22,247 nt of DNA from IMG/VR virus record IMGVR_UViG_3300031857_011419, positions 1 through 22,247 of that record; one strand, given 5' to 3'. The DNA comes from a virus. Positions within the stretch are counted from its first letter, which is position 1. Each line of letters opens with the position of its first letter. A program made the translations under genes and the position numbers. Below, piece after piece: positions 1 through 6,326 of this stretch. A model generated the notes under the pieces. The model was not told where the DNA came from, did not search any database, and saw nothing but the letters and a program-made list of their open reading frames with translations.

Positions 1-581
1 ATTGCTACTGGTGCAGAGATACTTAGAATGACACCTGCCCACATCTGGGGATTGGTCCATTCATACTGCCAGAAGTCAAGGGTGTGGAATCCATTAGCAG
101 CAACTGCAATTGCACCGAACATAAACATACCCCAGAATGCACCACCTGCTCGTTCAGGCAATCCATCTTCATCGATGCGAGACTTAAGAACAAGATAAGC
201 AATCAGGAATAACACATACATTAACTCAATAAAGAAAAAGAATAGTGTAGCCATCCAAGGTGCTGACAGTCCTACATACTGTGCTACTGCTGTGATGCCA
301 TTAAAAGATACTACAGCAGATGCAAAGAATGCAATCACGATGCCGACAATCCAGGTCCACAGAACGATTCCCTGGTCTACCTGGACCTTAGATGCACGTT
401 TGGATTCCTGTCGTGAGTACAAGGCAAGCTTTGCTTTCTGAGCCTTAGACTGTGCAGTCTGTCTTGTTGTCTTACGCTTTGTTCTAGTTGCTGTTTGCTT
501 GTCTTCATTTGTTGCAGGAACTACGATCTCAGGCTCGTTACCGAAGTAAGAGCGTGGGTAGCTATTATTTGGTGTAGTCAT
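1..581 (-). CDS. DUF2637-like membrane protein (partial, runs off left edge)
   Basis: An open frame starts at ATG 581 and runs off the window without a stop (193 codons seen). Residues 1-70 are hydrophilic and rich in Lys/Arg/Thr/Gln, likely cytoplasmic. Three hydrophobic segments follow, at about residues 72-95, 106-132 and 149-165. The spacing and residues (SFNGITAVAQ, then a Trp/Phe-rich helix with an internal Glu, then AVAANGFHTL) resemble the DUF2637 family of actinobacterial membrane proteins, known from Streptomyces plasmids (Spd-like) and actinophages; this is recalled, not searched. The SD-like AGGAG lies 12 nt upstream, inside the end of thyX, whose stop is only 7 nt away, so it is the last visible gene of the groES-thyX unit. 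Function is unknown; the C-terminus is outside the window. Confidence 0.75.
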   Translation of the reverse strand, partial: MTTPNNSYPRSYFGNEPEIVVPATNEDKQTATRTKRKTTRQTAQSKAQKAKLALYSRQESKRASKVQVDQGIVLWTWIVGIVIAFFASAVVSFNGITAVAQYVGLSAPWMATLFFFFIELMYVLFLIAYLVLKSRIDEDGLPERAGGAFWGMFMFGAIAVAANGFHTLDFWQYEWTNPQMWAGVILSISAPVA

Positions 582-588
582 AATACTA

Positions 589-1290
589 TTATACTCCTAA
601 TGAATTAAAAGTTGCAGGAAATGCTTGTGCAGAAAGACTCTTGACTGCCTTTGCATATTCCTGAATCTCTACCTGTGCATCGTGTCCTAAGCGTTGCTCA
701 AGGAATGTCATAACTCCCTGAAGAGATACCGTCCAACGCCATCGTACATAAAGTCCGTATGCAGGTAAGAATAGTCGTGCTTGCTCTGGTGCAATGCCAG
801 CGTTGAGAGCACTTTCATAAAGATTATGCCCATTGATCACAGTCTCTGTTAGCTTTTCGGTAAAGGCTCTTCCAAAATCTAGGATGATTGGCTCACCGCT
901 ACCCTGCTTACTATTTTCGGGAGCACTTCTCCATTCGTGTGCTTCAGGAATATAGAACCTATCATCCTCTGTAATGTAACGACGTGACGACTCATTCCAA
1001 CCATTCTGGTCTTCTACATGTGTAGATGCCACAGCATACTTCCACCATTGACGTGCTACAAATAGTGGTGCATACACCTCAAACGTTAGTGCAGCGTGTC
1101 GGAAAGGGCTTGTATGTCCCTCACGGATAAGGAACTGCAAAAGCTTTGCATCTTTCTCACCAAAGCCTTCTGACTCTTTATCGTAAGATACACGAGCAGC
1201 ATTAACTACAGATGTATCATTACCTAATTGATCAACAAGACGGACATAGCCTTTGTCAAGTACGCTTATCTTAATCTTCTTCACCTTCAA
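589..1290 (-). CDS. thyX: Flavin-dependent thymidylate synthase ThyX
   Basis: Makes dTMP from dUMP using FAD, NADPH and methylene-tetrahydrofolate, for phage DNA synthesis. The 233-aa length fits the family. Seen: ARQWWK at residues 79-84, NESSRRY at 99-105, and the C-terminal LEQRLGHDAQVEIQEYA block carrying the usual Arg and AQxEI. The signature R-H-R is replaced by R-Q-W, and about 12 extra residues separate it from NExSxRY; I recall this variant from other phage ThyX proteins. The frame opens at TTG 1290, 20 nt inside the groES end. A GTG at 1284, giving MKKIKISV, is an equally possible start; neither has a strong SD, so reinitiation after groES is likely. It sits in one unit with groES and a DUF2637-like gene. 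Confidence 0.95.
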   Translation of the reverse strand: MKVKKIKISVLDKGYVRLVDQLGNDTSVVNAARVSYDKESEGFGEKDAKLLQFLIREGHTSPFRHAALTFEVYAPLFVARQWWKYAVASTHVEDQNGWNESSRRYITEDDRFYIPEAHEWRSAPENSKQGSGEPIILDFGRAFTEKLTETVINGHNLYESALNAGIAPEQARLFLPAYGLYVRWRWTVSLQGVMTFLEQRLGHDAQVEIQEYAKAVKSLSAQAFPATFNSLGV

Positions 1291-1564
1291 TTACTGCAAT
1301 GATGTCATTGTATGAAATGATTACATAGTCTTTATCATCGTGTCGGACTTCTGTACCGCTATACTTTGCAAAAATTACCTTCTGCCCCACCTCAAGTGGG
1401 ATGGGTACGTGTACACCATTCTTTGTTGTAACTCCTGTGCCTACAGCGATAACGATAGCCTCCTGTGGCTTTTCCTTATCCCCTGTAATGATAATGCCAG
1501 ACTTTGTTACCTGAGCATCTTCGATAGTTTTAATAACTACCTTATCTTCTATTGGTTGAATCAT
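1271..1564 (-). CDS. groES: GroES-like co-chaperonin
   Basis: A 97-aa Cpn10 protein, the normal length. It opens with IQPIEDKVVIK, matching the usual first beta strand. It has a mobile-loop region at about residues 15-30 (AQVTKSGIIITGDKEKP), and later KYSGTEV and the C-terminal YNDIIAVIEG that close the barrel. GroES caps GroEL and governs folding of enclosed clients. Phage copies, such as T4 gp31, let the host chaperonin fold large capsid proteins. No GroEL is present here, so it would work with host GroEL. Its ATG shares one base with the stop of the 58-aa gene upstream (TAATG), and AGGAAGG lies 6 nt before the start. It overlaps thyX downstream by up to 20 nt. Confidence 0.95.
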   Translation of the reverse strand: MIQPIEDKVVIKTIEDAQVTKSGIIITGDKEKPQEAIVIAVGTGVTTKNGVHVPIPLEVGQKVIFAKYSGTEVRHDDKDYVIISYNDIIAVIEGEED

Positions 1565-1740
1565 TAATAGCCTTCCTCGTGTGTTATGCCGTGCTTCTCG
1601 TCAATGTACTTGTGTACCTTGCGGAATGCAACGATTCGTCCAAGCAAAAAAGCGATGCCAAACCAAACAGTATTCCAGAACATCTCTGCAATAACGTGTT
1701 CAGTACCAAACATCACCTCAAGCAGTTCATCAGTATGCAT
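1564..1740 (-). CDS. Small membrane protein, 58 aa
   Basis: Found by translating the minus strand directly. ATG 1740 is preceded by AGGAG with a 5-nt spacer and the frame ends in TAA overlapping the groES ATG by one base (TAATG). The protein begins MHTDELLEVMFGTEH, has one hydrophobic helix at about residues 20-39 (ending FLLGRIVAF), and then a basic then acidic tail with three His residues. It is the first gene after the consensus promoter at 1774-1802. Function unknown. Its position, SD and coupling to groES argue that it is translated. A holin-related or membrane-anchoring role is only a guess. Confidence 0.75.
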   Translation of the reverse strand: MHTDELLEVMFGTEHVIAEMFWNTVWFGIAFLLGRIVAFRKVHKYIDEKHGITHEEGY

Positions 1741-1773
1741 TGTCTCTCCTAATGCGTTAGTTGTTATACTTAT

Positions 1774-1802
1774 ATTTTACAGCATAAGAGACGTAATGTC
1801 AA
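1774..1802 (-). promoter_or_regulatory. Consensus sigma-70-type promoter for the groES-thyX unit
   Basis: On the minus strand TTGACA (1797-1802) and TAAAAT (1774-1779) are separated by exactly 17 bp. The -35 overlaps the stop codon of the 603-aa gene. Transcription would start near 1767, leaving a leader of about 27 nt that contains the SD for the 58-aa gene. It fires into the small membrane gene, groES, thyX and the DUF2637-like gene. Confidence 0.7.
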
Positions 1803-3610
1803 ATACCGAAAGCAGACCCACTCCAAATATCAGAGTCCATCTTGTTGCCTTCTGGCTTCTTGTCTGTTGCTCTTGGATGCCCCTTGGGAAAAAGATCTAG
1901 GTCGAATGGCTTGCGTGGGAACCTGCCTCTTAGACCTGCCATAAATGCATTTACACGACCCATTGCCCACTGCTCTGCACTTGTCACATTTGGACGAACG
2001 GAGCCTGGATTAGTTCTGTATGCACCGATGCCACGATTATATACTTGCCTAAGTGCTCCAACAGTAATTCTCTTATTGCCCTCTTTGTTCTTGTTATAGT
2101 TATCTGCAAGCTCTTGTAGCCTTGAGGTAGAAACTTTTTTCATTTCTTCGTCTTCGTAATAGGAACTTTCTTTTAGCTCACTATCCATAACTCTAAGACT
2201 GCTAAATGATTTTGGCACACGCCTATCTGTCTTAGCGTATCCTCCACCCTCTCTAACTGCCCAGACACGAACAACAGCAACAGGGTTAGCTGAAGATGCT
2301 TCTATTTTTTCATTTCCAACCGTTACAGTTCCAGAGCGTTCAACTCTTTCTACTTCACCGTGAGCATACTCTGTTGGTTGTGGATCTTTTGGTACAGCAA
2401 AAGTGACGTGATCTCCTACAGAAACGGACTTTGCCTTAAATAAATCTACTGGTTGAGACTTTGTGTAATCTTTACCAAAATTAGCAAACAAAGCCTTGTC
2501 CCTCATACGCTCTGCAATTCCACGTGACCAAGAGAATCCTGCATCTCCACCCCAAGCGTCCCACATAATTCGACCATTACTAGGATTAGCAGTGTTATAA
2601 AAGTCCTTGCCCTTCTTGTCTACCTCGTGACGTGAGAAGAAAGAGTACATACGCTTAACAGTACTAAGAGACATTGGTCGCCCAGCTACAATATCAGTTG
2701 CTCTTCCCCATCCGACTGGAGTTCCTGCACCTGTAGCTTTGCCTTCAGCTTTCCATTTAAGAGCACGACGTGCAGCAGCCTTCATACCCTCTGTTGGAGA
2801 ATATGTTTCTGCTTTTCTCATTAAAGCTTCGTGATACTTCTGAACTGGAACACAGTTTGGAACCATGCCTCCATTTTGTCCTGGCTTCATTCCACGCTGA
2901 GTGTAGCCTTCCCAACATGGAGATGCTTTTGCAAGACGTTCAAGTTCTTCCATATCTTCTTCGTCTTCGTCTTGTCCAATTGGAAGTTTTGGAATCTTCT
3001 GTGCATCCATCATACGCATACCAATTGAGTATGCTGTTGGGTAGTACATCCCATCTTCTTCTTCAAAAACTCTTACAGCCATAGCTGGATTTTCTGGTGT
3101 TGACTGAACTGCATACTCTGTTCCAGGAACTCCGTAGATACCACCCTCAGTCATAACATGTTCGACCTGACCAGTGACCATGCCTTCTACAGTCATTCCC
3201 ATTACGTAGTCGCCTTCTTTGATATCAGCTTTTTCCATTTCGGCTGCCGCCTCCCATGCTTTACAATAGTAGTCTGCCCTTACGTAGTCATCCCACTTAG
3301 TACAATAGGCTTTTCCGTCTAACACCTTTGAGGTGTCATAGAACATGCAGTTGGCACAATTTCTTCCTGCAGGAACTCCATCTGCTGAAGCAGGTCCATA
3401 TGCATCTGGCAAAGCTTTTCTAATTGGCGACTCTTCTGGATTTTTAATACCAACACCAGCTTCAATGTTGCCTTCACTAACATTGATGGCATAAATTTGA
3501 TTAGCAGCTTCTTCAGCTGTCTTGTGGCAACCCATTACTGTTCCGTCGTCTTTGACGGCTGGGTAACCTGAGCAACCGTAAGATCCTTTTTCTCCAACGC
3601 TATATGGCAT
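1799..3610 (-). CDS. Multi-module phage protein, probably head/portal-associated
   Basis: A 603-aa mosaic of short modules that I recognise from phage head-region proteins. In order: residues 1-46, Cys/His-containing PAVK..GTVMGCHKT..A; 85-119, a Cys-rich block (CANC, YC, YYC) like high-potential iron-sulfur proteins; 130-205, an SH3-like barrel opening with EGDYV; 230-254, PCWEGY..GMK..VPNCVP; 272-362, a block with VKRMYSFFSRHEVDKKG and WDAWGGDAGFSW; 396-476, a second barrel opening with VGDHV; 515-575, QWAMGRVNAFMAGL and a DLDLFPKGHP end. No catalytic triad is obvious. Such modules accompany portal, MuF or prohead protease genes in other actinophages (recalled). It starts at ATG 3610 with no SD; a -10 hexamer six bases upstream suggests a leaderless mRNA. 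Exact role unknown. Confidence 0.8.
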   Translation of the reverse strand: MPYSVGEKGSYGCSGYPAVKDDGTVMGCHKTAEEAANQIYAINVSEGNIEAGVGIKNPEESPIRKALPDAYGPASADGVPAGRNCANCMFYDTSKVLDGKAYCTKWDDYVRADYYCKAWEAAAEMEKADIKEGDYVMGMTVEGMVTGQVEHVMTEGGIYGVPGTEYAVQSTPENPAMAVRVFEEEDGMYYPTAYSIGMRMMDAQKIPKLPIGQDEDEEDMEELERLAKASPCWEGYTQRGMKPGQNGGMVPNCVPVQKYHEALMRKAETYSPTEGMKAAARRALKWKAEGKATGAGTPVGWGRATDIVAGRPMSLSTVKRMYSFFSRHEVDKKGKDFYNTANPSNGRIMWDAWGGDAGFSWSRGIAERMRDKALFANFGKDYTKSQPVDLFKAKSVSVGDHVTFAVPKDPQPTEYAHGEVERVERSGTVTVGNEKIEASSANPVAVVRVWAVREGGGYAKTDRRVPKSFSSLRVMDSELKESSYYEDEEMKKVSTSRLQELADNYNKNKEGNKRITVGALRQVYNRGIGAYRTNPGSVRPNVTSAEQWAMGRVNAFMAGLRGRFPRKPFDLDLFPKGHPRATDKKPEGNKMDSDIWSGSAFGI

Positions 3611-3616
3611 ACAAAT

Positions 3617-3645
3617 ATTATATCACAAAAAAAATAGAGTTCCTC
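3617..3645 (-). promoter_or_regulatory. Leaderless-type promoter for the 603-aa gene
   Basis: Minus-strand TATAAT (3617-3622) lies six bases before ATG 3610, so transcription would begin at or next to the start codon, as in the leaderless genes common in actinobacteria. No SD is visible. Sixteen bases upstream of the -10 is GAGGAAC (3639-3645), part of an inverted repeat shared with the rightward promoter; it is not a TTGACA-type -35. Confidence 0.55.
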
Positions 3646-3723
3646 ACACCGAAATCCGCTGCAGTTAGCCACGGTCTTATAATTTGGGTAACTAGTCCAT
3701 CCTAAGATAGTGTGAGGAACACT
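3636..3723. repeat. 14-bp inverted repeat in the divergent promoter region
   Basis: Arms at 3636-3649 and 3710-3723 match at 13 of 14 positions when one is reverse-complemented (core GTGTGAGGAAC pointing outward on both sides). Arm centres are 74 bp apart, about seven helical turns. Inside is a second, shorter inverted repeat at 3663-3670 / 3686-3693 (7 of 8). Each arm ends 13-15 bp before a -10-like hexamer facing outward, so the arms may be paired operators or shared activator/-35 sites for the 603-aa gene and the glycosyltransferase cassette. Confidence 0.7.
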
Positions 3724-3741
3724 TATAGTATACACTACAAT
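3714..3741 (+). promoter_or_regulatory. Candidate promoter of the glycosyltransferase cassette
   Basis: On the plus strand GAGGAAC (3714-3720) is followed after 15 bp by TACAAT (3736-3741); TATGAT and TAAAAT overlap just downstream as alternative -10s. This mirrors the leftward promoter, where the same GAGGAAC precedes TATAAT by 16 bp. The leader would run from about 3748 to the TTG start at 3777 and contains the SD AGAAGAGG (3764-3771). Confidence 0.45.
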
Positions 3742-3776
3742 ATGATAAAATAGAATTACAAACAGAAGAGGTTATT

Positions 3777-4733
3777 TTGGCAAAGATTACATTTCTTGGA
3801 AACTTCCAGGTAGATTTTAGCAGTGAGAATCATCACGCAAAATCATTAGAGGCATTGGGTCATACCGTTATTAAATTCCAAGAAGGACGTGGTACAACAA
3901 TTGGCAAAGTACTTCGTGAAGCCTCTACATCAGACCTCTTTGTTTGGGTTCATACTCATGGATGGCATACTCCTGGTCAGGAAAGAATAGATATCCTTAG
4001 AGAATTAAAGTATGCTGGTGTGCCAACTATGACCTATCACTTAGATCTATGGTTTGGTCTTAAACGTCAGCATGATCTTGAGAACGATCCATTCTACAAA
4101 AACATTGGTCATTTCTTTGCTACAGATAAACTTATGGCTGATTGGTTTAATGAGAACACTAAGGTCAAAGGTCACTTCCTTCCTGCAGGAGTGTTTGGTC
4201 CTGAGTGTTATGTTCACTCAGACTATGACGGCACGTTTGATTATGATGTTATCTTTGTTGGTAGCAAGGGGTATCATCCTGAATATCCTTACCGCCCAAA
4301 ACTTGTAGATGCCTTAAGAGAACTTTACGGTAAAAGATTCTTGCACGTTGGTGGAGACGGAGATACAGGCGTTGTGAGAGGCGACGATCTTAATCGTATC
4401 TATGCTCGTAGTAAAATTGCGATTGGCGACACACTAAACATTAACTTTAACTATCCCTACTATTCTTCAGATAGACTATTTGAGTCTACTGGTCGTGGGG
4501 GCTTTACTATTTACCCCAACATTGTAGGACTTGACGCTTTCTTTGAAGATAAGAAAGAGATTGTTTTCTATCAGCACGGAAGCCTTAAAGATTTAAAAAC
4601 AAAGATTGATTACTACCTTGAGCACGACGAAGAGCGAGAAACAATTAGACTTGCTGGACATGAACGTGCAAAGAGTGAGCATACATATAAGCACAGATGG
4701 GCAACGATCTTAAAGGAACTTGGAATAAAGTGA
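3777..4733 (+). CDS. GT-B glycosyltransferase, CgeB-like
   Basis: A 318-aa cytoplasmic protein, first of four overlapping glycosyltransferase-like genes. The N-terminal half starts with a Rossmann strand (KITFLGNF) and has HTHGWHT at residues 59-64. The C-terminal half carries DRLFESTGRGGFTIYPN (about 232-248) and the closing HTYKHR at 302-307. That pattern is typical of the CgeB/spore-maturation glycosyltransferase group, in which the C-terminal domain binds the nucleotide sugar and the Arg/Glu pair (R233, E236) sits at the site. The start is TTG 3777, supported by AGAAGAGG five bases upstream. Donor and acceptor cannot be read from sequence; virion protein or host surface glycan are the main options. 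The stop overlaps the next gene's GTG start (GTGA). Confidence 0.85.
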   Translation: MAKITFLGNFQVDFSSENHHAKSLEALGHTVIKFQEGRGTTIGKVLREASTSDLFVWVHTHGWHTPGQERIDILRELKYAGVPTMTYHLDLWFGLKRQHDLENDPFYKNIGHFFATDKLMADWFNENTKVKGHFLPAGVFGPECYVHSDYDGTFDYDVIFVGSKGYHPEYPYRPKLVDALRELYGKRFLHVGGDGDTGVVRGDDLNRIYARSKIAIGDTLNINFNYPYYSSDRLFESTGRGGFTIYPNIVGLDAFFEDKKEIVFYQHGSLKDLKTKIDYYLEHDEERETIRLAGHERAKSEHTYKHRWATILKELGIK

Positions 4734-5575
4734 TAGCTTATTCTTTTACTCCAAGGGGCAAAGGTTTCCCAGATGATAAGTGGGACTTTGGATTTTTACA
4801 AGAAGCATTTACAAGAAACAATGTAGAGGTTATCAAGGTAAACAAGCTTCCAGAAACAGATAGAGCGTTTGTAGTAGTACCTGGTTTTGAATGGACTGGT
4901 CGTGAAGATGTTCTTAATGAAAATCTATCTAGAATTAAAAGACTTGTTTTATTTATTACAGCAGACGAACTTGGTGTATTTGGTGTTGACAAGATCTCCC
5001 ACCCTAATGCAGAAATTTGGGTTCAGTATCCATATCCTCGTCATCAGGCTTATAACAAGCTACCGCTTGGAGTTCCAAACCACAAAGACGATGTTGTTCC
5101 AGACTATCCAGAAAAAACAACAGACATTTACTTTGCTGGTCAAATAACGCACCAACGTAGGGAACAGCTTGCAAAGGCTCTAAAGAGGCTTCCAGACGCA
5201 GTATACAGGCTCACAGAAGGCTTTACTCAGGGAGAAACACCCAAAGACTATTATAAATTACTGGCTTCTGCTAGGTTTGCTCCTGCACCTGCTGGGGCAG
5301 CATCAATAGACTCATTTAGATTTTATGAAGGACTAGAGATGTTAGCTTTGCCAATTGCTGATAACATTAGTAGTGTTGGTGAAGCATATGGATTCTGGGA
5401 TATTTTATTTAAAGATATGCCAATTCAGCAAATAAAAGATTGGAACAAGCTTCGTTTAGTAATTCCACAACTTTTAGAAAAATACCCAGCAAATATGCAC
5501 CAAGCTGTTTCTTGGTGGATCAAACAAAAGAGAGACTTTGCATATAAAATTATGGAGCAGATAAATGAACATTAA
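4730..5575 (+). CDS. Exostosin-like GT-B glycosyltransferase
   Basis: I take the GTG at 4730 (281 aa): it overlaps the previous stop by 3 nt and has AAAGGAAC about 9 nt upstream. An upstream in-frame ATG at 4697 has no SD and would overlap the first gene by 37 nt. The central segment, TDIYFAGQITHQRRE at about residues 131-145, and the later FAPAPAGAASIDSFRFYEGLEMLALP (about 183-208, here abbreviated at its ends) match the exostosin/GT47-like fold: DxxFxG, then a Ser-Phe-Arg..E motif at the nucleotide-sugar site. No signal peptide or membrane segment. Ends EQINEH, overlapping the third gene by 11 nt. Substrate unknown; it probably adds one sugar in a chain built by the cassette. Confidence 0.8.
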   Translation: MIAYSFTPRGKGFPDDKWDFGFLQEAFTRNNVEVIKVNKLPETDRAFVVVPGFEWTGREDVLNENLSRIKRLVLFITADELGVFGVDKISHPNAEIWVQYPYPRHQAYNKLPLGVPNHKDDVVPDYPEKTTDIYFAGQITHQRREQLAKALKRLPDAVYRLTEGFTQGETPKDYYKLLASARFAPAPAGAASIDSFRFYEGLEMLALPIADNISSVGEAYGFWDILFKDMPIQQIKDWNKLRLVIPQLLEKYPANMHQAVSWWIKQKRDFAYKIMEQINEH

Positions 5576-6326
5576 TGATATAACAATAGTTATTCCAACA
5601 TCAGTGAGTCCAGTTCATCCAAGCACAGAGATTATTGATGAAGTTATTAGAAGCATTAGACAATACTTTCCAGATAATGAAATTATTCTTCAAGTTGATG
5701 GATTGAGACACGAGCAGTCCCACCGCAAAGATATGTATGATGAATACAAGAATAGGGTTCTTTGGAAGTCTATGCACAAGTGGAAGAATGTTCTACCAAT
5801 TATTTTTGACGAGTTCAGCCATCAGTCCGACATGATGAATAAAACAATAGGTCTTATTAAAACACCACTTATGTTTTATGTAGAGGGCGACATTGCTTTT
5901 CAAGATAATCTAGATATTGATTGGCAAAGTGTAATAGATATGATATCTTCAGACAAAGCATATACGGTTAGATTTTACACATACAATAGAGTAATTGAGC
6001 CAGTTCATATGTATCTTATGGGAGATCAGGATGGTGACTTTATTAAATGTTCTCAGTGGAGCCAGCAGCCCCATATGTCTTACGTATGGTATTATCGTGA
6101 TGTGGTGCTACCTAACACTACCCCCAAACTTTTTATTGAAGATAAATATTATGGAAAACTTTTATCAGACTGTAAAGATAGTGAAGATGGGTGGATGTCT
6201 CACAGGCTTTGGCTATATAATCCACAAGACAAAGACGATATTAGAATTGTAAATAATCTAGATGGAAGAAAAAATATGAAAAAGTTTACTGGTGACGACG
6301 AGGCTTGGGGTCTCACAGAAGCATGA
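5565..6326 (+). CDS. GT-A (family 2-like) glycosyltransferase
   Basis: A 253-aa protein beginning with ITIVIPTSVSPVHPS at residues 6-20, the classic first strand of a GT-A fold. QVDG follows at 43-46, and VEGD at 106-109 stands where the metal-binding DxD usually lies (here E-G-D). A later ED..W region (about 210-214) could supply the catalytic base. No membrane helix, so it is soluble, unlike polymerising GT2 enzymes. It starts at ATG 5565 inside the end of the second gene and its stop overlaps the fourth gene (ATGA). Its GT-A fold among GT-B neighbours suggests a different linkage or donor. Assignment to family 2 is by fold pattern only. Confidence 0.75.
   Translation: MNINDITIVIPTSVSPVHPSTEIIDEVIRSIRQYFPDNEIILQVDGLRHEQSHRKDMYDEYKNRVLWKSMHKWKNVLPIIFDEFSHQSDMMNKTIGLIKTPLMFYVEGDIAFQDNLDIDWQSVIDMISSDKAYTVRFYTYNRVIEPVHMYLMGDQDGDFIKCSQWSQQPHMSYVWYYRDVVLPNTTPKLFIEDKYYGKLLSDCKDSEDGWMSHRLWLYNPQDKDDIRIVNNLDGRKNMKKFTGDDEAWGLTEA

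Noticed and set aside
3535-3735. 66-aa minus-strand frame crossing the divergent promoter region
   Set aside because: It lies partly inside the 603-aa gene in another frame, spans the inverted repeat and -10 elements, and shows no SD or family resemblance.
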